Shown here in pieces: positions 1-8,241 of a stretch of 64,000 bases of DNA; within the stretch, counting starts at the first letter, position 1; the number at the start of each line of letters is the position of its first letter. The stretch covers positions 1-64,000 of the forward strand of contig NCHQ01000001.1 of NCBI GenBank assembly GCA_002281855.1, given 5' to 3'. The notes under the pieces are model-generated. The model searched no databases. It worked only from the letters and a program-made list of their open reading frames with translations, and was not told the DNA's origin. The DNA is from Rhodospirillales bacterium 24-66-33. Lineage in GTDB: Bacteria > Pseudomonadota > Alphaproteobacteria > Reyranellales > Reyranellaceae. A program made the position numbers and the translations under genes.

Positions 1-51
1 GAACGAGCTTCGACGCCCCTGGGTGAGTCGGTCTACCCGCCGCCACCGCGC

Positions 52-66
52 CGGCTAGTCTAGCCG
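52..66. repeat. Short perfect hairpin before the first gene
   Basis: A 6-bp perfect inverted repeat with a 3-nt loop (CGGCTA-GTC-TAGCCG) lies about 40 nt before the first start codon. It could end a transcript entering from the left edge, or sit in the leader of the phosphotransferase gene. There is no T-run after it on the plus strand, so a terminator call is weak. The rest of positions 1-91 shows nothing else that I recognise. Confidence 0.35.
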
Positions 67-103
67 ATCCGGCAGACGCCGACTTACAAGGGTGAGGGCT
101 ATC

Positions 104-1089
104 ATGGCTGACCTCCTCGCCGCGATCCGCGAGGGCGAGGCGCTGCCGGCGACTGGGACGGCGCACGGCCATGTTCGTCTGAAGGACGGGCGGCTGGCGC
201 GGATCGCCTATGCCTACGAAGACGATCCGACGGCGGCCGCGCGACTGCATCTGCAGGCGGAAGCCTTTCGCCATCTCGCACCGGCGGGGCGCACGCCGAG
301 ACTTCACGAGGTGATCGAGCCGCGGCCGGATTGCCCGGTGGAGCGTTGATCGTCGACTTCATCGAGGGCCGGGCGCCGCGCCTGCCGGATGAACTCGACG
401 CGATGGCCGACACGCTGGCGCGCCTTCATTCGCTGCCACTGCCCACATCCGAGTCTCCAATTCCGCGCCAGGACAATCCGTTCCGCGCGACGCTCGATGT
501 CGTGGAGCAGGGGGCCCGACGCTTTCTCGACAAGGCCGTCGTGGATCTTGGCGCGCGCGGCGAGATCGTCGAAGAGCTCGACCTCATGCGCGGGATGGCC
601 GCGACGCTGGTGCATCGCTCTCAGCCGCTCTCGATGGCGCTGGCCGATACGCATCCCGGCAACTTCATCGTCGATCGCGCCGGGATCGCCTGGTTCGTCG
701 ATCTCGAAAAGGTGCATGTCGGCTCGGCGGCGATCGACCTCGCGCACGCTACCCTGCCGACGTCGACCTTGTGGCATCCCGATGTCGGCAAGCTTCTCTC
801 GCGCGCGGAAGTCGAAGGCTTCTGCGCGTCCTATCTCGCGCAGATCGGCGAGACGCGCGCCGCCGAGTTGCGGCCTTGGCTCCAGCCGATGCGACGGCTC
901 ACCTGGCTGCGTACGATTATCTTCATGGCGCGCTGGAAAGTTCAGACGGAAGCGCCGCGAGATCCATCCGATCCCTCGCAATGGAGCGACGCCGGTCTGG
1001 AGCCTGCCATGAAGGTCCATCTGCAGGCCCGGATCGACCAGTGCTTCGACCGCGGCTCCTTCCGCGCCCTTCGCGCCGAGTGGCTATGA
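104..1089 (+). pseudogene. Phosphotransferase (APH/choline-kinase type), split by a frameshift
   Basis: Two overlapping open frames together make one aminoglycoside-phosphotransferase-family protein. The first runs from ATG 104 (GGGTGAGG upstream; GTG 92 also possible) to a stop at 349. The second is open from about 331 to 1089 in another frame. The first part carries the N-lobe (HVRLKDGRLARIAYAY). The second continues with GALIVDFIEGR and then the catalytic loop ADTHPGNFIV and the metal-site region WFVDLEK, where VDLE replaces the usual DFE. The junction is near 325-345, where protein similarity would pass smoothly from EPRP into GGALIVDF. It may be a true pseudogene, a sequencing error or recoding; I see no slippery heptamer. 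The substrate is unknown. Confidence 0.7.
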
Positions 1090-1494
1090 CGGCCTTGGAG
1101 GGTTGATGGTTTCCGCCTTGAACGCGGCGCTACTTTCGTCCTCGGCGTGTACTAGGACCAAAACCGGCCAACCGCGGCGCTTTTCCAGCCAGGCGTTGGC
1201 CTCGGCGAAGAGGCCGCCCACGACGTCGTGCTCGGGCTGATATATCGAGGCGACTCGCATAACATAGCGGCGAGGCTCTTCTTCTGAGTCGTCCCTCTCC
1301 GGGAATAAATGGATGTAACCCCGGCGCCGTCCATCGCCGCCCACGGCGATGAAGATCGCAGAATTATCGGCCGTCGAGGCCCCTTCTATGGTGAGACGGG
1401 CTTGCGAAGTGAGCTCCTCATCCTCCGGCGGCGCGAGCTTGGCGATGAAATCGATGTCATCGTGACTCGCAGTCCTGACCTCAATATCTGCCAT
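1084..1494 (-). CDS. Degenerate GNAT-like protein, paralogue of the next gene
   Basis: This 136-residue protein aligns with the intact acetyltransferase that lies immediately upstream on the same strand. It shares the start (MADIEVR against MTAIELR) and a central GYIH motif. It lacks a recognisable acetyl-CoA pyrophosphate-binding loop: the paralogue has EGQGIAHLM where this has VVGGLFAEA. It also seems to have lost the C-terminal FYERRGF segment. I chose ATG 1494 because GGGAG sits 7 nt upstream; the frame runs on to 1560 through AT-rich DNA that looks like promoter. Acetyltransferase activity is doubtful. It may be a decaying duplicate or a divergent non-catalytic protein. Confidence 0.6.
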   Translation of the reverse strand: MADIEVRTASHDDIDFIAKLAPPEDEELTSQARLTIEGASTADNSAIFIAVGGDGRRRGYIHLFPERDDSEEEPRRYVMRVASIYQPEHDVVGGLFAEANAWLEKRRGWPVLVLVHAEDESSAAFKAETINPPRPS

Positions 1495-1499
1495 CTGCT

Positions 1500-1585
1500 G
1501 GCTCCCAAAAAGATAGGCGTCAGCACTCATATTAGATTGTATTTTATAATAGCGGTACAACCCAGGGTATAAATATGCCGAGTGG
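1500..1585 (-). promoter_or_regulatory. AT-rich intergenic stretch, probable promoter
   Basis: This stretch is strikingly AT-rich against its surroundings. On the minus strand it holds TATTATAAAAT-like and TAATAT sequences upstream of the degenerate GNAT gene at 1494. I cannot fix a single -35/-10 pair with good spacing. The AT richness may also mark local decay or insertion of foreign DNA between the two GNAT copies. Confidence 0.35.
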
Positions 1586-2053
1586 CTATAGCGGCTTCAC
1601 CATGCGCAGCGTCTCGGTCTGGAAGCCGCGGCGCTCGTAGAACTCGACGGCGTGGCGATTGTCGGCGAAGACGTCGAGGCAGAGGAAGCGGTAGCCCTGC
1701 GCACGGGCCCAGGTCTCGGCCGCCTGCATCATCAGGTGCGCGATGCCCTGGCCCTCGGCCTCCTCGGTGAGCGCCAGCAACGAGACGTAGCCGCAGGGCT
1801 CGTCGGTCACGCCGTCCTTGAACGGGCGCATGTGGATGTAGCCCAGGCGCTTTCCGTCGGCCGACCAGGCAACGAGGGTCTGTGCCGCCGGGTCGACGGT
1901 GGCGAAGGTCGCGGTCATGTAGCGGTCCTGGAAGCCTTCCATGGCGGCCAGGTCGTGCCAGGCGGGGCCGGGCACGCCCGACAGGCGCGGCGACAGGCTG
2001 TGCAGGAAGTCTCGATCCTCGGGACGGGCGGGGCGCAATTCGATGGCGGTCAT
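1586..2053 (-). CDS. GNAT family N-acetyltransferase
   Basis: This is a 155-residue acetyltransferase of the GNAT fold. The acetyl-CoA-binding loop is seen as EGQGIAHLMM near residues 107-116. The late-strand motif with NRHAVEFYERRGF is near residues 134-146, as in many small single-domain GNATs. The substrate cannot be read from the sequence. ATG 2053 has GAGAGG just upstream; the open frame extends far further into DNA opposite the radical SAM gene, which is only a shadow. It is divergent from the radical SAM gene, with 90 bp between the starts that hold a LexA box, so it could share SOS control. Confidence 0.82.
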   Translation of the reverse strand: MTAIELRPARPEDRDFLHSLSPRLSGVPGPAWHDLAAMEGFQDRYMTATFATVDPAAQTLVAWSADGKRLGYIHMRPFKDGVTDEPCGYVSLLALTEEAEGQGIAHLMMQAAETWARAQGYRFLCLDVFADNRHAVEFYERRGFQTETLRMVKPL

Positions 2054-2108
2054 GATCCTCTCTAGGGGTGGTCCTATCCGGAGACAATGAACCCCCAGAG
2101 ACAGTGGC

Positions 2109-2136
2109 TTGACTCGTTCTCTTTTTGTTCTATGAC
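2109..2136 (+). promoter_or_regulatory. Sigma-70-like promoter with embedded LexA box (GTTC-N7-GTTC)
   Basis: A -35-like TTGACT (2109-2114) and a -10-like TATGAC (2131-2136) are separated by 16 bp. The spacer contains GTTC at 2116-2119 and GTTC at 2127-2130, separated by exactly 7 bases. This is a perfect match to the direct-repeat SOS operator bound by LexA in Alphaproteobacteria. LexA bound here would cover the RNA polymerase site. Transcription would start close to ATG 2144, so the radical SAM mRNA may be leaderless. Confidence 0.72.
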
Positions 2137-2143
2137 TCAGGCC

Positions 2144-3277
2144 ATGAAAGAGCCCGTCCCGCCGCTCTATCCGGACGACCAGATCGCCGAACCGCAGCAC
2201 AACGGCCGCGGTGCGCTCAGCAACGCGACCAGCCGTTACGACGACGAGAAGCGCATCCGTACCAACGACGGCTGGGACATCGAGGACGAGCTTCCGCCGC
2301 TGCGCACCACGCTCACGAAAGACGCCACCCGCACGATCATCGCGCGCAACAGCTCGCCGGACATTCCGTTCGACCGGTCGATCAATCCCTATCGCGGCTG
2401 CGAGCATGGCTGCATCTACTGCTTCGCGCGGCCGACCCATGCCTATCTCGGCCTGTCGCCCGGCCTCGATTTCGAGACGAAGATCCTGTTCAAGCCCGAG
2501 GCGGCGGCTCTGCTGACGGCCGAACTCGCCTCGCCGAAATATCGCTGCGACGTGGTAGCGATGGGCACCAACACCGATCCCTACCAGCCGGTCGAGCGCG
2601 ACCTCAAGATCACGCGCCAGATCCTGCGCGTGCTCAGCGACTTCAACAATCCCGTCGGCATCGTCACCAAGAACCACCTGATCACCCGCGACATCGACAT
2701 TCTGGGCGACATGGCCAAACGCAACCTGGCCGAAGTGTTCCTCTCGGTGACCACCCTCGATCGCGACCTCGCACGCACCATGGAGCCACGCGCCTCGGCA
2801 CCGCATCGACGGCTCGATGCGATCCGCGAACTCGCCGCGGCTGGCATTCCGGTGGGCGTGATGACGGCGCCGATGATCCCCGGCCTCAACGATCACGAGA
2901 TGGAGGCGATCCTCGATGCGTCGGCGGCGGCCGGCGCCACGCGCGCGGGCTATACGGCGCTGCGCCTGCCGCTCGAGATCAAGGAGCTGTTCGAGGAATG
3001 GCTGCGCGCCAACCGGCCCGACCGCGCCGACCGCGTGCTGTCGCTGATTCGCCAGATCCGCGGCGGCGAACTCTACAAGGCCGAGTTCGGCACGCGCATG
3101 AAGGGCGAGGGCCCGATCGCGCAGCTCTTGAGCAAACGGTTCGCCGCCGCGGTGAAGCGCCTCGACCTCAACCGTGTCCGCTATCGCCTCGACACGATGC
3201 GCTTCACGGTTCCCGCCGCCGCCCGCACCGCGTTGGTCGACGCCAAGCGCGACGGACGGCAGATGAGATTGTTTTAG
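2144..3277 (+). CDS. PA0069-family radical SAM protein (spore-photolyase-like)
   Basis: This 377-residue radical SAM enzyme carries the iron-sulfur motif CEHGCIYCFA near residues 87-96 (CxxxCxxC), preceded by NPYRG. It also has conserved GTNTDPYQPVE and TKNHLI segments. It belongs to the PA0069/Rv2578c group, distantly related to spore photoproduct lyase; the reaction is not established. The frame is open from ATG 2087, but that start would place the promoter and LexA box inside the gene, so I prefer ATG 2144 (ATG 2132 is also in frame). SOS control would suit a role in DNA damage, but that is inference. It is followed after 12 nt by a GST gene. Confidence 0.82.
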   Translation: MKEPVPPLYPDDQIAEPQHNGRGALSNATSRYDDEKRIRTNDGWDIEDELPPLRTTLTKDATRTIIARNSSPDIPFDRSINPYRGCEHGCIYCFARPTHAYLGLSPGLDFETKILFKPEAAALLTAELASPKYRCDVVAMGTNTDPYQPVERDLKITRQILRVLSDFNNPVGIVTKNHLITRDIDILGDMAKRNLAEVFLSVTTLDRDLARTMEPRASAPHRRLDAIRELAAAGIPVGVMTAPMIPGLNDHEMEAILDASAAAGATRAGYTALRLPLEIKELFEEWLRANRPDRADRVLSLIRQIRGGELYKAEFGTRMKGEGPIAQLLSKRFAAAVKRLDLNRVRYRLDTMRFTVPAAARTALVDAKRDGRQMRLF

Positions 3278-3289
3278 AGGAGTGACGAG

Positions 3290-3913
3290 ATGGCCGACGA
3301 ACTGATCCTGTTTACCCATCCGCAGTCGCGTGGAGCGATCGCCCACTGGATGCTGGAGGAGATCGGTTGTCCCTACCGGCTCGAGGTGAAGCAGTTCGGG
3401 CCCGACATGAAGTCACCCGAGTATCTCGCCATCAATCCGATGGGCAAGGTGCCGGCACTCCGTCACGGCACCACGGTCGTCACGGAAACCGCCGCCATCC
3501 TCTGCTACCTCGCCGACCTCTTCCCCGAGGCGAAGCTCGCGCCGCCGCCGGCCGAGCGCGGCGCCTACTATCGCTGGATGTTCTTCGTCTCCGGCTGCTG
3601 CGAGCCGGCCCTGGCCGACAAGGCCGCCGGCTGGATTCCCGATACGCCCAAACTGCAGATGCTTTTCGGCTACGGCTCCTATGACCGCACCCTGGAGATC
3701 GTGGCCCAGGCGGTTGCGGACCGGCACACCCTCGCCGGCGACCATTTCACCGCGGCCGACCTCTACATGGCGTCGTTCCTGCACTGGGGCATGCTGTTCG
3801 GCGGCATCGAGAGGCGGCCGGTATTCGAGGCCTATGCCGCGCGCCATGTCGGACGACCGGCATCCCTGCGCGCGCAGGAACAGGCGGCGAAGCTCATGGC
3901 CGCGCCGGCCTAG
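3290..3913 (+). CDS. Glutathione S-transferase family protein
   Basis: This is a 207-residue protein with an N-terminal thioredoxin-like domain containing SRGAIAHWMLEEIG, NPMGKVPAL and the glutathione-contact TETAAIL. An all-helical C-terminal domain contains FTAADLYMAS. It probably conjugates glutathione to a small electrophile or acts as a reductase; the substrate is unknown. AGAGGAG lies 8 nt before ATG 3290. It follows the radical SAM gene closely, and the two may be co-transcribed and so come under the same LexA-box promoter. It ends 24 bp before the end of the convergent transporter gene. Confidence 0.85.
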   Translation: MADELILFTHPQSRGAIAHWMLEEIGCPYRLEVKQFGPDMKSPEYLAINPMGKVPALRHGTTVVTETAAILCYLADLFPEAKLAPPPAERGAYYRWMFFVSGCCEPALADKAAGWIPDTPKLQMLFGYGSYDRTLEIVAQAVADRHTLAGDHFTAADLYMASFLHWGMLFGGIERRPVFEAYAARHVGRPASLRAQEQAAKLMAAPA

Positions 3914-3937
3914 CCGGTCGACCGGTGCGGGCGCCGA

Positions 3938-4855
3938 TCAGGTTGCGAGCAGCAGCGTCCGCACCAGCGGCAGGGTCACGAAGGCCAGCACGGTGTCGAC
4001 CATGATGACGAAGGCCAGCGTCTCCTCGTCGAGCTTGAATTTGCCGGCGATGATGAAGGACAGGAGCTGGCTCGGCATCGCCGCCTCCAGGATGGCGGTG
4101 TTGGCGTAGACACCTGAGAGCCCGAGCGGGCCCACGGCGCTGAAGACGACCAGCGGCGCGAAGGCCAGCTTGATCGCCGCGACGGGGAGGGCGAGCGCCA
4201 TCAGCTTGGTGGCCGAGAAGCGCAGCGCCATCCCCAGCGACAGCATCATGATGCCGCTGACCGCCACGGCGAGGATCGACGCCGCATCCATGACGACGGC
4301 CGGGCAGGGCACGCCCGAAATCTTCCAGAGGATGGCAACGACCAGCGCCCAGATCGGCGGCAGCTTCAGCGCCTCCAGCGCGGTCCGGCGGAAGGTGATC
4401 GGTTCCTGACTGCCATAGGCGATGGCGATCATGGCGCCGATCGTGAGGTTGAGCGACGACTTGGTGACCTCGAACAGGACCGAGACTTCGGAGACCTGGT
4501 CGGCCTGGCCGGGAAAGATGCCCAGCAGCACCGGCAGCCCGAGATAGGTGACGTTGCCGAACGCCGCGCCCAGCATCATCGCGCCCTTGGTCGGGCCGGG
4601 GATCGGCAGGAAGTGGAACACCAGGAAACCCACCGCCAGGCACGACAGCGTGCCGATCGCGGCCAGGGCGGGGATTTCGAGGAACAGGCGGCTGATCGTG
4701 CCGTCCATGACCGTCCGGAACACCAGCGCCGGCAGGAAGACATAGAGGACCAGTCTGTTCATCGACTGGCGGGTCTGCTCCATGCCGGGAATGAAGTGGC
4801 GGAGCAGGGCGCCCACGAAGGCGATGGCGGCGAGAGGCAGGAATGCAGCGATCAT
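3938..4855 (-). CDS. AEC family transporter (auxin efflux carrier type)
   Basis: This 305-residue inner-membrane protein has about ten hydrophobic segments in two halves, as expected for the AEC (PIN-like) family. Recognisable family features are the N-terminal FLPALVFRT region, the GNVTYLGLPVLLG segment near residues 98-110, and NTAILEAAMPSQLLSF in the second half. Family members move small organic acids or dicarboxylates; the substrate here is not evident. Downstream of the nucleotidyltransferase gene by 12 nt on the same strand, so probably one transcript. Confidence 0.82.
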   Translation of the reverse strand: MIAAFLPLAAIAFVGALLRHFIPGMEQTRQSMNRLVLYVFLPALVFRTVMDGTISRLFLEIPALAAIGTLSCLAVGFLVFHFLPIPGPTKGAMMLGAAFGNVTYLGLPVLLGIFPGQADQVSEVSVLFEVTKSSLNLTIGAMIAIAYGSQEPITFRRTALEALKLPPIWALVVAILWKISGVPCPAVVMDAASILAVAVSGIMMLSLGMALRFSATKLMALALPVAAIKLAFAPLVVFSAVGPLGLSGVYANTAILEAAMPSQLLSFIIAGKFKLDEETLAFVIMVDTVLAFVTLPLVRTLLLAT

Positions 4856-4867
4856 CGGGGCCGGACT

Positions 4868-5410
4868 CTAGTCGAGGAACTCCACTTTGGGCCACAGGTC
4901 GCGCCAACGCTTGGCCTCGACCCGGGCATCGTACTCATGGCGTCGGGTGCGCCCATACGGCGTCGGGCGGCAGCGCAGGTTCAGGAGATCGTCGGTGCCG
5001 AGCGGGGCGATGACGGTGAGCGTGTCGTCGGCCTCCAGGCGCACGCCGATGCCGGTCACCGTCTCCAGCCAGTAGGTCATCGCGTCGGCGGTGTCGCGAT
5101 GCGGCGGCAGGTCTTTCCAGACATGCATGCGCGCCTGGTTGCGCACCTGCCAGGGCAGGCCGGGCAGCAGCGCTTCGAGTTGGCGTTCGTAGGCCGCTTC
5201 GCTCTCCCGCGAGACGTCGCCCGCGTCGAAAAAGAGGACGTCGATATCCACAGGTAGACGCGCGGGCACGATGCCGTGCAGATGGTCCCAGACGCGATTG
5301 CGCACGAATCCCGCGGCAATGCACCCGTCCGGCAGGTTGAGCCTTCGCACCGCACGAAGCTGTTCCATTGCGATGGCGTCTTCTGCGATGATGCGGGCGA
5401 TGAGGGGCAT
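4868..5410 (-). CDS. Nucleotidyltransferase family protein (DUF925/NTP_transf_6-like)
   Basis: This 180-residue protein has the small nucleotidyltransferase signature of the DUF925 type: an N-terminal CIAAGFVRNRVWD segment near residues 30-42 and the acidic DIDVLFFD near residues 55-62, giving the likely metal-binding aspartates. The later WLETVTGIGVRLE and APLGTDDLLNL segments are also usual in the family. No cognate partner (such as a HEPN toxin) lies beside it. Its biochemical role is unknown. It is divergent from rnhB, with about 20-30 bp between the starts. Confidence 0.78.
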   Translation of the reverse strand: MPLIARIIAEDAIAMEQLRAVRRLNLPDGCIAAGFVRNRVWDHLHGIVPARLPVDIDVLFFDAGDVSRESEAAYERQLEALLPGLPWQVRNQARMHVWKDLPPHRDTADAMTYWLETVTGIGVRLEADDTLTVIAPLGTDDLLNLRCRPTPYGRTRRHEYDARVEAKRWRDLWPKVEFLD

Positions 5411-5440
5411 GGCTCAGTCTAGCCGGCCTCGATGGGGATA

Positions 5441-6049
5441 ATGCCAAGCTTCAGATTCGAACTGCGGTGCGAGGGGCGTGTTGCCGGCATCGACGAGGCC
5501 GGTCGCGGGCCGCTGGCGGGGCCGGTCTATGCGGCGGCGGCCGTCATCGACAGGACACGGGCAGCGCGCAAGCTGCTGCGCATGATCGACGATTCCAAGA
5601 AGCTGACGCTCGAACAGCGCGAGGAGGCCTACGAGGCCATGATCGCCTCGGGCGTCGTGCAGTTCGCGGTGGCCGAGGCCAGCGTCGAGGAGATCGACAG
5701 GGTCAACATCCTGCAGGCGACGTATCTCGCCATGCGGCGCGCCGTGCAGGCGCTGGTCGAGCAGCCGGAAGTCGTGCTGGTCGATGGCAACCGCGCGCCG
5801 CCGCAACTGGGCTGCCGCGCCGAGACCATCGTCGGCGGCGATGCGCATTCCTATTCGATCGCCGCCGCCTCGATCTTCGCCAAGGTGACGCGCGACCGCT
5901 ACATGCACGCGCTCGCGCTGACCTATCCGGGCTACGGCTGGGAGACCAATCGCGGCTACGGCAGCCAGCAGCATCTCGAGGCGCTGTCGCTCTTGGGACC
6001 GACGCCCCACCATCGGCGCAGTTTCGCGCCGGTGACCCGTCTGGTTTGA
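5441..6049 (+). CDS. rnhB: Ribonuclease HII
   Basis: RNase HII cuts the RNA strand of RNA-DNA hybrids and single ribonucleotides in DNA. The N-terminal GIDEAGRGPLAGPVY gives the first catalytic Asp-Glu pair (about residues 18-19). VLVDGN and AHSYSIAAASIFAKVTRDR supply further active-site residues, and YGWETNRGYG is the usual C-terminal motif. About 202 residues from ATG 5441, normal for the family; ATG 5432 three codons earlier is possible. The last base of its stop codon is the first base of the next gene's start. In many alphaproteobacteria this gene sits next to ccrM; here about 7.5 kb of other genes lie between. Confidence 0.95.
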   Translation: MPSFRFELRCEGRVAGIDEAGRGPLAGPVYAAAAVIDRTRAARKLLRMIDDSKKLTLEQREEAYEAMIASGVVQFAVAEASVEEIDRVNILQATYLAMRRAVQALVEQPEVVLVDGNRAPPQLGCRAETIVGGDAHSYSIAAASIFAKVTRDRYMHALALTYPGYGWETNRGYGSQQHLEALSLLGPTPHHRRSFAPVTRLV

Positions 6050-6447
6050 TGATGGGCCTCGGGTCGATCCGCAATCTCGACTATGTCGTGCTGCTCTGCG
6101 AGGACCTGGCCCGCGCGCGGCAATTCTATCTCGAGGTGATGAGGTTCCGCCTCGAGCGCGAGACGCCGCGCTGGGTGAGCTTCCATGTCGGCTCTGGCCT
6201 GCTCTGCCTGCGGCCGCGCACCCTCGAAGGGACCTTCCAGGACGGGCCCGGCGCCCCCTCGGGCTCGGCCTCGGCTCAGCTCGCGTTCCGCGTCGCGCCG
6301 CCCGAGATCGACGAGATCCAGGCCGAGCTGGCCGCCGCCGGTGTCGACCTCATGGGCCCGCCGCGCGACATCCCGGCCTGGGGCCATCGCGCGATCTTCT
6401 TTCGCGACCCCGACGGCAACGTCATCGAAATCTACGCCGAAGTCTGA
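6049..6447 (+). CDS. VOC family protein (glyoxalase/bleomycin-resistance fold)
   Basis: This 132-residue single-domain VOC protein has two beta-alpha-beta-beta-beta units. The first begins with LDYVVLLCEDLARARQFY and the second ends in IFFRDPDGNVIEIYAE; that terminal Glu is usually a metal ligand. Members are dioxygenases, lyases or drug-binding proteins, so the reaction is open. The start overlaps the rnhB stop by one base (TGATG), indicating translational coupling. ATG 6052 is an equally close alternative. The next GST gene follows after 17 nt. Confidence 0.82.
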   Translation: MMGLGSIRNLDYVVLLCEDLARARQFYLEVMRFRLERETPRWVSFHVGSGLLCLRPRTLEGTFQDGPGAPSGSASAQLAFRVAPPEIDEIQAELAAAGVDLMGPPRDIPAWGHRAIFFRDPDGNVIEIYAEV

Positions 6448-6464
6448 CGGCAGGAGAAACCCGC

Positions 6465-7091
6465 ATGCTCAAGCTCTACTACACCGCCAGTTCCTGCTCG
6501 CTCGCCACACACATCGTGCTGGAGGAGGTCGGTGCCGACTATTCGACGATGCGCATCGACTTCGCGACGGAACAGCAGAAGTCGCCCGAATACCTGAAGA
6601 TCAATCCCAAGGGCCGCGTGCCGGCGCTGGTGACCGACAAGGGCATCCTCACCGAGACGCCGGCGATGCTTGTCTATGTCGCACAGAGCTTCCCGCAGGC
6701 GCGACTTGCACCGATGGACGATCCCTTCTTCTTCGCGCAGATCCAGTCGTTCAATTCCTATCTCTGCTCGAGCGTGCACGTGGCGCACGCCCATCGCATG
6801 CGTGGTCATCGCTGGGTCGATGCCGACGACGCGCATTCGATCGCCGCCATGAAGCGCAAGGTGCCGGAATCGGTCGGCGCCGGCTTCGAGCTGATCGAGC
6901 GCGAGATGCTGAAGGGCCCATGGGTGATGGGCGATCACTACACGGTCTGCGACGCGTATCTGTTCACGCTGGCCCAATGGCTGGAGAAGGACGGCGTCGA
7001 CCTCGCGCGCATCCCGCGGGTCGTGGATCACCGCCGCCGCATGTCGGAGCGGCCGACTGTGAAGAAGGCGATCGCCGAGGAAACCGCCTGA
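6465..7091 (+). CDS. Glutathione S-transferase (beta-class-like)
   Basis: This 208-residue GST begins MLKLYYTASSCSLATH, like bacterial beta-class GSTs, with Cys11 at the position of the usual catalytic cysteine. NPKGRVPALV and TETPAML form the glutathione site. The C-terminal helical domain has YTVCDAYLFT near residues 164-173. The clear SD is GCAGGAGAAA just before ATG 6465. It follows the VOC gene closely, and such VOC-GST pairs suggest handling of glutathione adducts, though the substrate is unknown. This is the second GST in the window and is only distantly similar to the one at 3290. Confidence 0.88.
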   Translation: MLKLYYTASSCSLATHIVLEEVGADYSTMRIDFATEQQKSPEYLKINPKGRVPALVTDKGILTETPAMLVYVAQSFPQARLAPMDDPFFFAQIQSFNSYLCSSVHVAHAHRMRGHRWVDADDAHSIAAMKRKVPESVGAGFELIEREMLKGPWVMGDHYTVCDAYLFTLAQWLEKDGVDLARIPRVVDHRRRMSERPTVKKAIAEETA

Positions 7092-7142
7092 GGTGGCGTG
7101 CCGGGGCACGTGGCTTTCCCGGCGGGAAAGCGATCACCTGCC

Positions 7143-8237
7143 ATGAACAGACGACACCTTCTCGTCGGCGGCACCGCCGTGGCGCTGGCCGGGGCGGGCC
7201 TTCTCACTCTCGGCCTGCGGCAGATGGGGTCGATGGAGGAATACGACAGCGCCGTTGCCGCGACACGGGCGGCTCTGGCCGAACGGCCCGAGGTCCGGGA
7301 CCTGATCCGCTACGCCACCCTGGCCGCGAACGGACACAATACCCAGCCGTGGCGATTTGGCATCCGGCAGGATCGGATCGAGATCCTCCCCGACCTCGCC
7401 CGGCGAACGCCGGCGGTCGACCCTGACGACCATCATCTGTTCGTGAGCCTCGGTTGCGCGGCGGAAAATCTCGCGCTCGCCGCCGCGGCACGCGGGCGTC
7501 CGGGCGAACTCAGCTTCGATCCGTCGGGCGAGGGAACCGTCGCATTCACATTCGGCGGCGGCAGGCCCTCCGCGCCCGCCTTGTTCGACGCGATTCCGCA
7601 CCGGCAGTCGACGCGGAGCGAGTATGACGGCCGGCCAGTCGGCGCCGCCGAGCTGAGAAGCCTGGCCGCCGCCGCCGACACGCCCGGCGTCGATCTCGTC
7701 TTGATCACCGACCGGTCCCAGATCGACCGCGTGCGCGATCTCGTCGTCGCGGGCAACAGCACGCAGATGGCCGACCCCGCCTTCATGCGCGAACTGAAGT
7801 CATGGCTGCGGTTCAGCCCGCGTCAGGCGATCGAGACCGGCGACGGGCTGTTCAGTGCCACGACCGGCAACCCGGCGCTTCCGTCCTGGTTGGGGCCGCT
7901 CCTGTTCGATCTGGTCTTCAAGCCCGACGCCGAGAACGACAAGTATGCCCGCCACATCCGATCTTCGGCGGGTCTGGCCGTCTTCGTGTCGGAGCGCGAC
8001 GACAAGGATCACTGGGTGCGCGCCGGCTATGCCTGCCAGCGCTTCGCGCTGCAGGCGACGGCGCTTGGCCTCAAGACCGCGCACATCAATCAGCCGGTGG
8101 AAGTGGCAAGCCTGCGGCCGGAACTGGCGGCTCTGATCGGCATGGCCGGGCGCCGCCCCGACCTCGTGCTGCGGTTCGGCCGTGGACCTGCGCTTCCCTT
8201 CTCGGCGCGTCGCCCCGTGGAAGCGGTGCTGACCTGA
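7143..8237 (+). CDS. Acg-type nitroreductase-family protein with Tat-like leader
   Basis: This 364-residue protein resembles the Acg/Rv2032 group of FMN-binding nitroreductase-fold proteins. Evidence is the YATLAANGHNTQPWRF segment near residues 57-72 and the late DHWVRAGYACQRFALQATALGL helix typical of that group. It starts MNRRHLLVGGTAVALAGAG, a twin-arginine-like or anchor leader, so export or membrane tethering is likely. I chose ATG 7143; the frame is open from 7098, but the leader begins at 7143. Acg proteins may bind flavin without turning over substrate. It is followed 4 nt later by a small membrane protein gene. Confidence 0.75.
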   Translation: MNRRHLLVGGTAVALAGAGLLTLGLRQMGSMEEYDSAVAATRAALAERPEVRDLIRYATLAANGHNTQPWRFGIRQDRIEILPDLARRTPAVDPDDHHLFVSLGCAAENLALAAAARGRPGELSFDPSGEGTVAFTFGGGRPSAPALFDAIPHRQSTRSEYDGRPVGAAELRSLAAAADTPGVDLVLITDRSQIDRVRDLVVAGNSTQMADPAFMRELKSWLRFSPRQAIETGDGLFSATTGNPALPSWLGPLLFDLVFKPDAENDKYARHIRSSAGLAVFVSERDDKDHWVRAGYACQRFALQATALGLKTAHINQPVEVASLRPELAALIGMAGRRPDLVLRFGRGPALPFSARRPVEAVLT

Positions 8238-8241
8238 GGTC

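Noticed and set aside
4868..5410. Nucleotidyltransferase as a MNT/HEPN antitoxin module
   Set aside because: No HEPN-like partner gene adjoins; the protein fits the DUF925 type.
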